This document shows positions 16,309-26,184 of a DNA stretch of 33,657 bases, in pieces. Numbering within the stretch: position 1 is the first letter of the stretch; every line of letters begins with the position of its first letter. Both the position numbers and the translations under genes were made by a program. Below the pieces are notes generated by a model that saw only the letters and a program-made list of their open reading frames with translations, was not told the DNA's origin and did no database searches. Origin of the DNA: Bacillus sp. AFS001701 (GTDB lineage Bacteria > Bacillota > Bacilli > Bacillales > Bacillaceae_G); contig NZ_NTZO01000199.1 of the NCBI RefSeq assembly GCF_002559405.1, positions 1 through 33,657 on the forward strand. The letters are read 5' to 3'.

Positions 16309-18666
16309 TTACATGAAATCATAAGGTGAAAGATTTGGTAATTCGTCTGATAGCTGAAATGGTAAATCCTCGTTTAGCTGTACTTCACCATTTTCAATCC
16401 CTTTTAGTTTCATACATAGAGTAGTTTGTCTTTGACCATCATCTGTTCTTCCAATGCCTTGAATAAATGCATCTTGTTCACCGCACATGATTAAGAACTT
16501 CTTACTTCTTGTCACTGCAGTGTAAATTAAATTTCTTCGAAGCATTCGATAATAACTTTTGACAATTGGAAGCACAATAATATCAAATTCACTACCTTGA
16601 GACTTATGAATTGAACAACAGTAAGCAAGAGTTAATTGAGAAAAATCGGGTCTAGTATACGTCACTTCATTTCCATCAAATGAAACGATTATAATATCTT
16701 GTTGTTCTACATTTTCTTTGGCGAAAAAAATGTTTACAATTTCACCCATATCTCCATTAAAAACATTATTTTCAGGAATGTTTACGAGTTGGAGAACTTT
16801 ATCACCTGTACGAAAAGTTGTATCACCAAAATTCATTTCACGTTGCTTTTCTTTTTTAGGATTAAACACTTCTTGAAGCCCTTCATTTAGAGCATCAATT
16901 CCTGCTGGGCCTCGATACATCGGTGCTAATACTTGGATATCTCTTACAGGAAAACCTTTTTTATTGGCGTTTTCACACACTTTTTTGACGACTTCAACAA
17001 CTTGTTGACTTGAACAACCGATAAATGAACGATCTTTTCTTTGTTCAAACAAATCCTCGGATATTGTTCCATCTTTTATATAATGTGCAAGCGTAATAAT
17101 CGAAGAATCTTCTGATTGACGGTAAATATCTTTTAATCGTACTGTTGGAACTGTACCAGAGTTTAATAAATCCTTTAAGACTTGACCTGGGCCAACAGAA
17201 GGTAGTTGATCCTCATCCCCTACAAAAATGACTTGGCATCCTTCTGGAATGCTTTTGAGTAGTTGATTCCCTAACCAAACATCGACCATTGAAAACTCAT
17301 CAATAATTAGTAACTTTCCATTTAAAGGATTTTCCTCATGATGGCTAAACTCCCCTTCTCTTGTCCAACCGAGTAAACGATGGATTGTTACTGCCGGTAA
17401 TCCAGTTGCTTCACTCATTCTTTTTGCCGCTCTACCTGTAGGTGCAGCAAGCAAATAAGGAAATGGATCATCTTTCGGGTAAGAATGCTGATCTAATGAT
17501 AAATCATGGATTGTTGAAAACAGATTAACAATTCCTTTAATAACTGTCGTTTTACCTGTCCCTGGACCACCTGTAAGGACCATCATAGCTGACTCCATAG
17601 CCTTTTTGATTGCTTGTGCTTGTGAAGGGGCGTATTTTACATTCATTTTTGATTCGAGGTCTTCTAGCTCTTTTGTAAATCTAGTTTCAGTCATTTCTCC
17701 TAAATCTGGAGCACTGCTTAATAACTTTTGGATCGCATTTACAATGCCTTTCTCAGCGTAATAAAGTGCAGCTAAATAGATTCTCTCATCTTCCATTACT
17801 AGCTTTCCGTCTGCTACCAATCGTTTCATTTCCCGAGAAATGTCGACTGCTTCGACAAGTTCTTTATCCTGTTTCATTAATAATTGTCTAGTTTCATCAA
17901 TAAACTGATCTTGCGTTATATAAACATGTCCTTCTTGCATTGATAAATGTTCTAAAATATAAATACAACCCGCTCGTATCCGATCTGGATGATTCCCTGT
18001 AATACCGATTGCTCGACCAATTTCATCTGCTCTTCCAAACCCAATCCCATCCACATCTTCAATTAACTTAAATGGATTTGTTCTGATAACATCTAGAGTT
18101 GATTCATTATAAGTCTTATAAATTTTAATCGATAAACCCGTTCCAATACCGTAGCTACTTAAAAAGCTGATTACTTTTTCAAGACCTTGATGAGATAGAA
18201 TTGTTTCATAAATTTCTGTAGCTTTCGATTTTGCCAGCCCGGGAACACCTTCTAGGCTATCTGCATTATCTAAAATTTTATTAATTGCACCTTCACCTAA
18301 ATGATCAACGATTTTCTCAGCTGTTTTCTTTCCAATTCCTTTAAATAAATCTGATGATAAATATTGAATAACACCTTTTTTAGTAGATGGAAGTTCTTTT
18401 TCAAATGATGAAATTTGAAACTGTTTACCATACCTCGGATGGTCTTTTACAATCCCTTTAAATGTATATGTTTCATCTTCATTCATCCTTGGAATATTCC
18501 CAGTAATGGTCATTTCCTGTTCACAATTTGATAAATTTGTATCAACTACTTTTACCTTTGCAACAGTATAAAAATTTTCTACATTATAAAAGATGATTGT
18601 TGTGATATGCCCTTTAATATATGGTGTCTCATCAACAAACAATTCCATTTCACTTTGGGTTTGCAT
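16309..18666 (-). CDS. recD2: RecD2 (YrrC) SF1 DNA helicase
   Basis: 785-residue 5'-3' helicase acting without RecB/C, implicated in DNA repair and fork progression in B. subtilis. It has an N-terminal OB-like domain (about 15-90), helix-hairpin-helix repeats (about 100-215, e.g. LFKGIGKKTAEKIV, VPGLAKSKATEI, DVDGIGFGRADEI), and a linker. The helicase core carries Walker A GGPGTGKTT (366-374), Walker B IIDEFSMVD (D456, E457), motif III VGDEDQLPSVGPG, and the late motif AYCCSIHKSQGSEFD. An extended C-terminal tail ends in ELPNLSPYDFM. All helicase motifs are intact. GGGGAGGTGG precedes the ATG. Confidence 0.95.
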   Translation of the reverse strand: MQTQSEMELFVDETPYIKGHITTIIFYNVENFYTVAKVKVVDTNLSNCEQEMTITGNIPRMNEDETYTFKGIVKDHPRYGKQFQISSFEKELPSTKKGVIQYLSSDLFKGIGKKTAEKIVDHLGEGAINKILDNADSLEGVPGLAKSKATEIYETILSHQGLEKVISFLSSYGIGTGLSIKIYKTYNESTLDVIRTNPFKLIEDVDGIGFGRADEIGRAIGITGNHPDRIRAGCIYILEHLSMQEGHVYITQDQFIDETRQLLMKQDKELVEAVDISREMKRLVADGKLVMEDERIYLAALYYAEKGIVNAIQKLLSSAPDLGEMTETRFTKELEDLESKMNVKYAPSQAQAIKKAMESAMMVLTGGPGTGKTTVIKGIVNLFSTIHDLSLDQHSYPKDDPFPYLLAAPTGRAAKRMSEATGLPAVTIHRLLGWTREGEFSHHEENPLNGKLLIIDEFSMVDVWLGNQLLKSIPEGCQVIFVGDEDQLPSVGPGQVLKDLLNSGTVPTVRLKDIYRQSEDSSIITLAHYIKDGTISEDLFEQRKDRSFIGCSSQQVVEVVKKVCENANKKGFPVRDIQVLAPMYRGPAGIDALNEGLQEVFNPKKEKQREMNFGDTTFRTGDKVLQLVNIPENNVFNGDMGEIVNIFFAKENVEQQDIIIVSFDGNEVTYTRPDFSQLTLAYCCSIHKSQGSEFDIIVLPIVKSYYRMLRRNLIYTAVTRSKKFLIMCGEQDAFIQGIGRTDDGQRQTTLCMKLKGIENGEVQLNEDLPFQLSDELPNLSPYDFM

Positions 18667-18703
18667 TTCTCCACCTCCCCGAACTTACACAACTAAACTA
18701 GTT

Positions 18704-19363
18704 TCAATCTACTTCTTTATTTTCAATTACTTTTAAAGCATGCATCGCAAGCATATGATCATCTTGACTTTCAATCGCTTTATTAAAATGGTCTTTCGCA
18801 ATAGTAACTTGATCATTAAACATCGCAATTATGCCTAGATTATAATGTGCATCAGCATGAAGTTCATCTAATTGTAAAACTTTTTCTAAATTAATTTTTG
18901 CTTCATCTAACATTTCTAATTTAGCTAAAGTAAGGCCATATTGGAATAATGCGTCAACATCTTTATCATCTAGTTCAATCGCTCGTTGAAAAAATGGAAG
19001 TGCAAAACGATCTTCTCCATTATTAACACAACATAATCCAATCATAAAATGGACATCACTATCATTCATGCCAAGTTTCACACAATGTTGAAAATGTTTT
19101 TTAGCTAATTCAAACTTTCCATCTTCAAAATACACTGTTCCAACTGCATAATGCGCTGCAGCCAATTCTGGATCAATTTCTAAAGCCTTTTCAAAAAAAC
19201 GACAAGCTCGTTCGACATCTCCCATCGATAGTAAAAGCTGACCAAAATTAACATACGCTAATGTATTAGTAGGATTTTCTTCAATTTCTTTCGTTAAAAA
19301 ATTAGCTGCATCCTCTAAGTTACCTTCTTGCAGGGCTGCTACTCCACGTTCAAAATTATTCAT
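18704..19363 (-). CDS. yrrB: TPR-repeat protein YrrB
   Basis: 219 residues made almost wholly of about six tetratricopeptide repeats, each with the W/L-G-Y-A-F-P spacing (for example TLAYVNFGQLLLSMGDVERA, LAAAHYAVGTVYFEDGKFE, ADAHYNLGIIAMFNDQVTI). There is no signal peptide or enzyme motif. It is a protein-protein interaction scaffold; its partner is unknown. The ATG at 19363 has AGAGGTG 6 nt upstream; 34 further in-frame codons upstream have no credible site. Its position between mnmA and recD2 is conserved with B. subtilis. Confidence 0.9.
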   Translation of the reverse strand: MNNFERGVAALQEGNLEDAANFLTKEIEENPTNTLAYVNFGQLLLSMGDVERACRFFEKALEIDPELAAAHYAVGTVYFEDGKFELAKKHFQHCVKLGMNDSDVHFMIGLCCVNNGEDRFALPFFQRAIELDDKDVDALFQYGLTLAKLEMLDEAKINLEKVLQLDELHADAHYNLGIIAMFNDQVTIAKDHFNKAIESQDDHMLAMHALKVIENKEVD

Positions 19364-19531
19364 ATATGACACCTCTATGTATTTTCTTTCAATTATTTTT
19401 GATAGACTCCATTTTCTGTACTTAATCAGTTTAAGAAACTTAATATATCTATTTAACACTATCACACCATAGTATACATTTCAAAGGAACGTTTCTTCAA
19501 AATTTCTACGATAAATTATGTATTTCCATTC

Positions 19532-19563
19532 AAAAAAACAACCCCAACCATTATGATTGGGGT
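19532..19563 (-). terminator. Intrinsic terminator of mnmA
   Basis: Stem ACCCCAA/TTGGGGT (19541-19547, 19557-19563) with a 9-nt loop. TGTTTTTTT follows on the minus strand. It starts 8 nt after the mnmA stop. Confidence 0.9.
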
Positions 19564-19571
19564 AAATAGAT

Positions 19572-20708
<1,137 letters not shown>

Positions 20709-20718
20709 CTATAAAAAT

Positions 20719-21864
20719 TTATATTTTAACTAATCTTTTTACAATTGAAGATACACGTTCTCCAAGTATACGGATTTGTTCGTCTGTATTTCCATAACCA
20801 AAGCTGAACCGAACCGAAGAACGTATTTTAGGTGAATCTATTCCAAACATTTCAACTAAAACATGTGATGGATCTATACTACCAGCTGTGCAAGCAGACC
20901 CACTTGAAGCTGCTATGCCTGATAAATCAAGGTTTACCAAAAATGATTCAATTGAAATATCCTCAAATGATAAGTTTAACACATGTGGTGCAAAAAACGA
21001 GTCATTTCCATTCTTTTCAAAACGAATGCCATTTTCTTTTAGAACATTCATTAAAATTTCATGGAAACGCAAATAGCTTTCTATCCGTTCATCTCTTTCG
21101 ATGTGAATTACTTCTACTGCTTTAGCTAATCCAACAATACCAGGAACATTTTCTGTACCCGCACGACGTTTACGCTCTTGCTGTCCACCATATTGTAATT
21201 GTGTAAAAATTGCATTTTCACTTACATAAAGAAAACCTACACCTTTAGGTCCATTAATTTTATGTGAGGAAATGGATAAAAAGTCGACTCCAAGTTCTTC
21301 AACATTAATTGGAATTAAGCCGTAAGCTTGTACTGCATCTGTATGGAAATGAGCTTTATGGTCACTAAGAAGTTCACCAATTTCTTTAATTGGTTGAACT
21401 GTTCCGATTTCATTATTAACCATCATAATTGATACTAAAATTGTATCATCACGCAGTGCGGCCTTTACATCCTCTACATTCACACGACCTGTATGATCAA
21501 CAGGTAAATACGTAACCTCAAAGCCTTCCTTTTCAAGAGCCTGGCATGTATGTAATATAGCATGATGCTCGATGCTTGAGGTAATAATGTGCTTACCATA
21601 TTTTTGATTCGCAAAAGCAGCGCCTAAAACAGCAAGGTTATCACTTTCCGTTCCACCGCTTGTAAAAATAATTTCGTTAACTTTTGATCCTATACTATTA
21701 GCACAAATCATGCGTGCTGTATCAATCTTTTGGCGAGCTTGTCGGCCAAATGAATGAATACTAGATGGATTCCCAAAAGTCTCTTGCATTTCTACAACCA
21801 TCTTTTCAATTACTTCTGGATGCATTGGAGAAGTCGCAGCATGATCTACATAAATACGTTCCAT
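20719..21864 (-). CDS. yrvO: Cysteine desulfurase YrvO (IscS/NifS class I)
   Basis: 381-residue PLP enzyme that releases sulfur from cysteine as a persulfide. It has the cofactor motif SSHKINGPKGVG with Schiff-base lysine K202, HTDAVQAYG, the substrate-binding TSGGTESDN, and the persulfide cysteine C325 in the flexible loop SSGSACTAGS typical of class I enzymes. In B. subtilis YrvO serves MnmA for tRNA 2-thiolation; general Fe-S work is done by SufS. It is transcribed after cymR with a short hairpin in the 54-nt gap. AAAGGAT precedes the ATG. Confidence 0.95.
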   Translation of the reverse strand: MERIYVDHAATSPMHPEVIEKMVVEMQETFGNPSSIHSFGRQARQKIDTARMICANSIGSKVNEIIFTSGGTESDNLAVLGAAFANQKYGKHIITSSIEHHAILHTCQALEKEGFEVTYLPVDHTGRVNVEDVKAALRDDTILVSIMMVNNEIGTVQPIKEIGELLSDHKAHFHTDAVQAYGLIPINVEELGVDFLSISSHKINGPKGVGFLYVSENAIFTQLQYGGQQERKRRAGTENVPGIVGLAKAVEVIHIERDERIESYLRFHEILMNVLKENGIRFEKNGNDSFFAPHVLNLSFEDISIESFLVNLDLSGIAASSGSACTAGSIDPSHVLVEMFGIDSPKIRSSVRFSFGYGNTDEQIRILGERVSSIVKRLVKI

Positions 21865-21889
21865 TTTTATTAAATCCTTTCTTTATGAA

Positions 21890-21911
21890 GCGTTCAACTA
21901 TTTTTGAACGC
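21890..21911 (-). other. Intercistronic hairpin between cymR and yrvO
   Basis: Perfect 8-bp stem GCGTTCAA/TTGAACGC with a 6-nt loop, just upstream of the yrvO ribosome binding site. No T-run follows, so an RNA-stability or processing element is more likely than a terminator. Confidence 0.5.
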
Positions 21912-21918
21912 ACTAAAA

Positions 21919-22335
21919 TTAAATATAAAACATATATCCATTTAAATCATCAGATTCTAATTTTGCTAAATCCTCAAGACTCGTATGGTCTAACACTTCA
22001 TTAATCGCTTTTTGAACACGAGTCCATAACTCTCTTTGTGCAGGATTTTCATCTTCAAGATTTTCGATTGGAGATAATGATCCTTCAAGTGCAGTTATCA
22101 CTTCACCTGCAGAAATTTCATTCGGTTCCTTTGTTAAAATATACCCACCATATGCTCCACGAATACTCTTAACTAATCCTGCATTACGTAATAATGAAAT
22201 AATTTGTTCTAAATAATGCTCAGAAAGATTTTGTGCTTTCGCAATACTCTTGAGTGAAATTGGTTTATCACAATATCTTTTAGCTAATTCAATCATAACT
22301 GTCAGTCCGTATCTTCCCTTAGTTGAAATCTTCAT
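21919..22335 (-). CDS. cymR: Rrf2-family cysteine metabolism repressor CymR
   Basis: 138-residue DNA-binding regulator. The N-terminal winged helix starts MKISTKGRYGLTVMIELAK, has the recognition region LKSIAKAQNLSEHYLEQII and wing KSIRGAYGGYIL, and is followed by the dimerisation helix. It lacks the three-cysteine cluster of Fe-S Rrf2 proteins (IscR, NsrR), as expected of CymR, which senses cysteine status together with O-acetylserine sulfhydrylase CysK. GGAGTG precedes the ATG. It sits ahead of the desulfurase gene, and possible operator repeats lie in its own promoter region. Confidence 0.93.
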   Translation of the reverse strand: MKISTKGRYGLTVMIELAKRYCDKPISLKSIAKAQNLSEHYLEQIISLLRNAGLVKSIRGAYGGYILTKEPNEISAGEVITALEGSLSPIENLEDENPAQRELWTRVQKAINEVLDHTSLEDLAKLESDDLNGYMFYI

Positions 22336-22378
22336 TAATTCACTCCGTTCAATAAACTGTATCTCTTATTTTTATCAG

Positions 22379-22433
22379 ATTTATCCTATTTTTAAACTGT
22401 AGTAATACAATTATTGTACACTATTTATCCTAT
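22379..22433 (-). promoter_or_regulatory. cymR promoter region with paired ATAGGATAAAT boxes
   Basis: The 11-bp word ATAGGATAAAT (minus strand) occurs twice, at 22379-22389 and 22423-22433. Between them a perfect dyad TACAAT-T-ATTGTA (22406-22418) supplies a -10-like TACAAT. The layout suggests an operator pair flanking a promoter. Whether CymR binds here is inference. Confidence 0.5.
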
Positions 22434-22631
22434 AAATTCACATGCCAGGAAAAAAATGCACTAAACCAATTGGAAAAGTGCAATATCCATCTATGTTAAT
22501 AACTAGTCAGTTAAGTTTACTAACTTGAACTTCAACGCATTATAAATTCTAAAATTTTTACTCCATCATTCTCGCTAATTATCTAGTAATCTCAAAATCG
22601 AGGAAAAAGATTAAGATTTCTCTAAATCTAC
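22434..22631. other. AT-rich gap upstream of cymR
   Basis: No reading frame with a ribosome binding site and no strong hairpin was found between the cymR promoter region and the terminator at 22632. There is only a small AGTTA/TAACT inverted repeat near 22517-22533. Confidence 0.5.
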
Positions 22632-22687
22632 AAAAAAGAAACACCCCTAATGTTATATAGTTTAACTATACGACATTAGGGGTGTTT
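22632..22687 (-). terminator. Strong terminator of the 70-residue gene
   Basis: A 15-bp stem (arms 22639-22653 and 22673-22687; core ACACCCCTAATGT), with a further ATAGT/ACTAT pairing at the tip. TTTCTTTTTT follows on the minus strand, and TTTTCTATTTTATT on the plus strand, so it may work both ways. Confidence 0.9.
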
Positions 22688-22723
22688 TCTATTTTATTCT
22701 GTTTGCTTTCTTTTTTTGCTTGC

Positions 22724-22936
22724 TTAACTTTTCAATTTACCAGCACGTACGAATTGAGCAGCTGCCGCTTTTTCATCGAAATCTTCAACATTTTTTCTAG
22801 ATTCTTTTATGTTGTTTAAAAAGCTTATGACTTGGAATTCGATACTTTTAATTTCGTATTCAGTATCAGCATTTAATAAATCCTCTAATAAATCTAAATA
22901 AATGGCTTTCTCTTCGGGTGTTAGCACTAGCCTCAT
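22724..22936 (-). CDS. 70-residue charged helical protein of unknown function
   Basis: Not recognised. The protein starts MRLVLTPEEKAIYLDLLEDL, is predicted all-helical, is rich in E/K/D, and ends in a basic QFVRAGKLKS. It has no membrane segment, signal or cysteine. AAGGAGGC precedes the ATG and a strong terminator follows, which supports a real gene. It is likely co-transcribed with the membrane protein gene 43 nt upstream. Confidence 0.7.
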   Translation of the reverse strand: MRLVLTPEEKAIYLDLLEDLLNADTEYEIKSIEFQVISFLNNIKESRKNVEDFDEKAAAAQFVRAGKLKS

Positions 22937-22979
22937 TACATGCCTCCTTCATCTTTTGCCAAGTAAATTATTGAAAATA

Positions 22980-23312
22980 CTACACAATTTGCTTAGAAAT
23001 ATTATGCAGTGAACTTACCCTTTCCCGTTCAGTGTTAAGAGCCCTGCTTAAAAGAAAGCTTTGAGATGAGAGACCAGCTAATATACAGTATCCGATTACC
23101 ATCCGCATATCTTTTAACATGTTTTCTGGTATAAATAAAGAAACAAATAATGTCGCGGCTGTTGCTCCAAATAAAATATCTGCAAGAAAACCTAAATAAA
23201 AGCCTTTCTTTCGTCTCACCGGGAGCATAATCGTACCTTTGTTAAACAGGATGTGAAAAATAAATCCGGTCACTCCACCAATGACAACCGCCAGGACATA
23301 GAGCTTAACCAT
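22980..23312 (-). CDS. Small membrane protein, probably DUF4257
   Basis: 110 residues with three hydrophobic segments (about 4-24, 42-62 and 74-92), separated by a basic loop VRRKKGFYLG, and a soluble amphipathic tail. The pattern VIGGVTGFIFHIL...RKKGFYLGFLADILFGATAA recalls the DUF4257 family of Bacillus membrane proteins; this is from memory and tentative. Of the two close ATGs, the second (23312) has GGAGG at 6-nt spacing, while the first abuts the site. Function unknown. Confidence 0.7.
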   Translation of the reverse strand: MVKLYVLAVVIGGVTGFIFHILFNKGTIMLPVRRKKGFYLGFLADILFGATAATLFVSLFIPENMLKDMRMVIGYCILAGLSSQSFLLSRALNTERERVSSLHNISKQIV

Positions 23313-23619
23313 GTTCATCCTCCATTCTTATTTTAGGTACAAAAAAAATTCCTACTTTCGTTTCGAAGATAAGTTAATCGAAATGATCGCTAGGATTGGA
23401 CAAGTTCTATTTAAAATATGAACAGCTTGTTCTTATTATTATAAAAGCTTAAAAATAAATTATCAAAACATTTTGTAAAATTTATCCAATTGTGACAAAA
23501 AATAAGGTAAAAGACCTGAATTTTTATTTCTACAAATACACTACAAGACTATTTAACTATTTCTCATTACCCTTATTATGATATATTGGAATTAAAAAGA
23601 AGCTAGAGGAGGTTTTAAG
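23313..23619. other. Divergent intergenic region
   Basis: About 300 bp between the minus-strand membrane gene and the plus-strand helical-repeat gene. It should hold both promoters. On the plus strand TATGAT (near 23577) with TTAACT 18 nt upstream is a weak candidate for the latter. No strong hairpin or small gene seen. Confidence 0.4.
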
Positions 23620-25380
23620 TTGGCTGTACAAAGAAAATTCAAGAAAATAGTAAAGCAATTACGCCACCAAGATCTATATGAGCGCGCAAAAGGCATAGAC
23701 CAACTTAGAAAGTCTCTTCGATCAGGTGCTTCTATTGAATCATTAATTTATTTATTAGAAGAAGCGGGAAGCAATTTCCCGAAATCAATAGAAGATTGGG
23801 ATGATGGAAGTTATCACTTAGTTGGATTTTGTTCAGAGTTTGCACTCCAAGAATTAATAACTCCAATCGAAAAGAATTTTGAAGCATATAGTGAACGAGC
23901 AAAACTTCAAGCTCTTTATTTATTAATAAGTCTGAAATCAGAGTTAGCTAGAGATGCTTATATACGAATCATTGAAAAAAATAGTAAACGATACTCGCTT
24001 GATATCGATGTTCAATTCATTTTCGAAGAGACAAATTGGGCTCCAGAACTTGTAAAAAAACTATTACGTTTAATCGAAAATGAAGAAACTGCAGTTTCAA
24101 TTTTCCATCTGATTCTATTATGTAAAAGAAATTCAATTTCTTTACCTTTTTCATCCGCTGAGAACGATTATATAATCGAAAAAATTAAAGTTTTATATAA
24201 GCTTAAACGAGAATCATATTTAAATTATGATCAAGATTACAACTTACAATATGTGTACCAGGCTTGGAAGGAATCTTACCTCATTGTTCGAACAGAAATG
24301 GGTATTTGCCTTCAATTAATGCAATATTATTATGACGATCGCATGCTTGAATATTTAAAAGAAGCACTTGAGTATAAAGATCCTTACCTAAAAGTGGATG
24401 CTGTTATATCACTGATGGAACATGGCGTACAAATGAAAAAAGAAATTCTTGATTATTGTGCTCATAATATAGAATCTGCGGTATGGTTTTATACAAAATT
24501 TAATGAATTTTCAAAGAAAGATGTATACACATTTACGGAAGAGCATCAACATAGTTTTGTGAAAAACAGACTGTTTCTTTATTTAATTACTCATGAAGAT
24601 TTTGGTGTGATTCCCGACGAGATTGAAATTATAAAGCGTTATGATACTTCAAACTATTATGAACAAGAAGTAACTTATTATTTAACTAAATTTCGAAGTC
24701 AGCAAGAAAATTGGGAAGAAAATGATTGGATGGCTGCATATGTAGGGGCTTATATTTCTGTCCAAATTCCTAGTCCACGATTTTATGATGAAACAATTAC
24801 GGCATTTACAAAATGGGATAAATATACTGAGGATGAACATAAAACCCAACTTGAATTATTAAATAAAGAAGAAAACGATAAATTAGGTCAAGAAGTCATT
24901 TTGGAATCAAAGCCAAGCTGGCATTTTGGTACTTATTTTCTTGGATTTCTAACTGCTGTTAGAACAGGTACTGCTTTTGGAAATCACGATCCTATTTATT
25001 TTTTATTACTAGCTTTACTATGGATTATTTTCTTATATAAAGTGTATGCAACAATTCAACTTCGAAAAGAATCTAAATTAATTTTAACAAGTAGACAGCT
25101 ATCCTTAAAAAAAGGTAATGAATTAAAGTCGATTGAGCTTCATAAGATAAACCGGATGACAATCGAACTCCGAAAATGGGGTAAAAACGAAGGTAAAATG
25201 GCAGCATATCAACGAAAAGTAAATTATATTGTTTTCTATGATAAAGATGACGAAGAGATTTTATCAATCCCTTCAACTTTTATTAAACCGGATCTACTTT
25301 TCCTCGAGATCAAATTACTGACTAGTCATTTAGTTGATTCTCCAACTATTGAAGTGTTTGAAAATGATATAAGTGCTTAA
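23620..25380 (+). CDS. Helical-repeat membrane protein with C-terminal PH-like domain (unknown function)
   Basis: 586 residues, not matched to a named family. Residues 1-360 are predicted all-helical with HEAT/ARM-like pairs (e.g. LYERAKGIDQLRKSLRSG, YLKEALEYKDPYLKVDAVIS). Residues 362-432 are acidic and tryptophan-rich. Hydrophobic stretches at about 436-454 and 458-477 look like a membrane hairpin. Residues 485-570 (ILTSRQLSLKKGNELKSIEL..INRM) have the strand pattern of bacterial PH domains. There is no signal peptide, so both soluble parts are predicted cytoplasmic. The start is TTG with AGAGGAGG upstream. It is single, on the plus strand, with its own terminator. A scaffold at the membrane is a guess. 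Confidence 0.75.
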   Translation: MAVQRKFKKIVKQLRHQDLYERAKGIDQLRKSLRSGASIESLIYLLEEAGSNFPKSIEDWDDGSYHLVGFCSEFALQELITPIEKNFEAYSERAKLQALYLLISLKSELARDAYIRIIEKNSKRYSLDIDVQFIFEETNWAPELVKKLLRLIENEETAVSIFHLILLCKRNSISLPFSSAENDYIIEKIKVLYKLKRESYLNYDQDYNLQYVYQAWKESYLIVRTEMGICLQLMQYYYDDRMLEYLKEALEYKDPYLKVDAVISLMEHGVQMKKEILDYCAHNIESAVWFYTKFNEFSKKDVYTFTEEHQHSFVKNRLFLYLITHEDFGVIPDEIEIIKRYDTSNYYEQEVTYYLTKFRSQQENWEENDWMAAYVGAYISVQIPSPRFYDETITAFTKWDKYTEDEHKTQLELLNKEENDKLGQEVILESKPSWHFGTYFLGFLTAVRTGTAFGNHDPIYFLLLALLWIIFLYKVYATIQLRKESKLILTSRQLSLKKGNELKSIELHKINRMTIELRKWGKNEGKMAAYQRKVNYIVFYDKDDEEILSIPSTFIKPDLLFLEIKLLTSHLVDSPTIEVFENDISA

Positions 25381-25410
25381 AAGTCGAGACTCGAATCTCG
25401 GCTTTTTTTA
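25381..25410 (+). terminator. Terminator of the helical-repeat gene
   Basis: Stem AAGTCGAGA/TCTCGGCTT (25381-25389, 25396-25404; one G-U), 6-nt loop, T7. It directly follows the stop codon. Confidence 0.9.
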
Positions 25411-25507
25411 TTCATGTTCCGTTCATATTAGGTTGTTATGATAATACTTAAAGATTTTTATACTAAATTACATATATCAAACTAACTATCGGGGGACAGG
25501 TTTATTT

Positions 25508-26140
25508 ATGAATTCTAAAAAAAGTTGGTGGATTTTATTTATAATTTCGCTTTGTGTCATTGTTCCTTTTATGGCTCCTTATTTTCTTATTGATCCAGAG
25601 AAAAGTCGTATCCAAATTAGTTCAACTTCAATTCAATACCCTGCTTTAATTACACATATCTGTTTTGCATTTATTGCTTTAATTGCTGGGTTCTTGTCGT
25701 TTGTAAAAAAGATTAGCTCTCGTAATCCGAGAATCCATCGAATGATCGGAACTATTTACTATACTAGCGTTTTTATAAGCGGAATTTTGTCATTGATTGT
25801 AATATTTTATATTGATAATTTTTCAAAAGTAATGTCTTTTCTTGTTTTAGCTATACTTTGGATTTTCACTACAATTAAAGGTATTCTTAGCGCAAAGAAG
25901 AAAAATTACATAGCCCACCAAATCTGGATGACTCGAAGTTTTGGAATCACTCTAGTAGCAGTAAGTGGTCGAGTTTTAGTGCCATTTATATTATTAGCCT
26001 ACTTTTTGCTAAATGGATTGGATCTACCTGGTGGAAGAGAACGAATGATTGAGGAAGCCCTAAATGTTAATATATGGGTAGGTTTATTAATAAATTTAAT
26101 CATAATAGAGTGGATCATATTAAAAAGGAAGGTAGAATAA
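25508..26140 (+). CDS. DUF2306 family membrane protein
   Basis: 210 residues with six to seven hydrophobic segments. The DUF2306 signatures are visible: ALITHICFAFIALIAGFLSF, then NPRIHRMIGTIYYTSVFISG with the conserved HR, and YIAHQIWMTRSFGITLVAVSGRVLVP with HQ..M.RS. The histidines suggest metal or heme-related chemistry, as in other small multi-pass families, but no function is established. GGGGGACAGG lies 7 nt before the ATG. It converges on rarA and shares a bidirectional terminator with it. Confidence 0.82.
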   Translation: MNSKKSWWILFIISLCVIVPFMAPYFLIDPEKSRIQISSTSIQYPALITHICFAFIALIAGFLSFVKKISSRNPRIHRMIGTIYYTSVFISGILSLIVIFYIDNFSKVMSFLVLAILWIFTTIKGILSAKKKNYIAHQIWMTRSFGITLVAVSGRVLVPFILLAYFLLNGLDLPGGRERMIEEALNVNIWVGLLINLIIIEWIILKRKVE

Positions 26141-26168
26141 GCGACCAATTTCGCTTTATTTCTACCTT
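26129..26168. terminator. Bidirectional terminator between the DUF2306 gene and rarA
   Basis: Outer arms AAGGTAGAA (26129-26137) and TTCTACCTT (26160-26168) with a further GCGA/TCGC pairing. The left arm overlaps the DUF2306 stop codon. The minus strand continues CCTTTTTAAT and the plus strand TCTCTTTAATT. Confidence 0.75.
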
Positions 26169-26184
26169 CTCTTTAATTAATGAC

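Noticed and set aside
25073-25276. 67-residue minus-strand frame within the helical-repeat gene
   Set aside because: It is a shadow of the plus-strand gene, which has a strong ribosome binding site, full length and a terminator.
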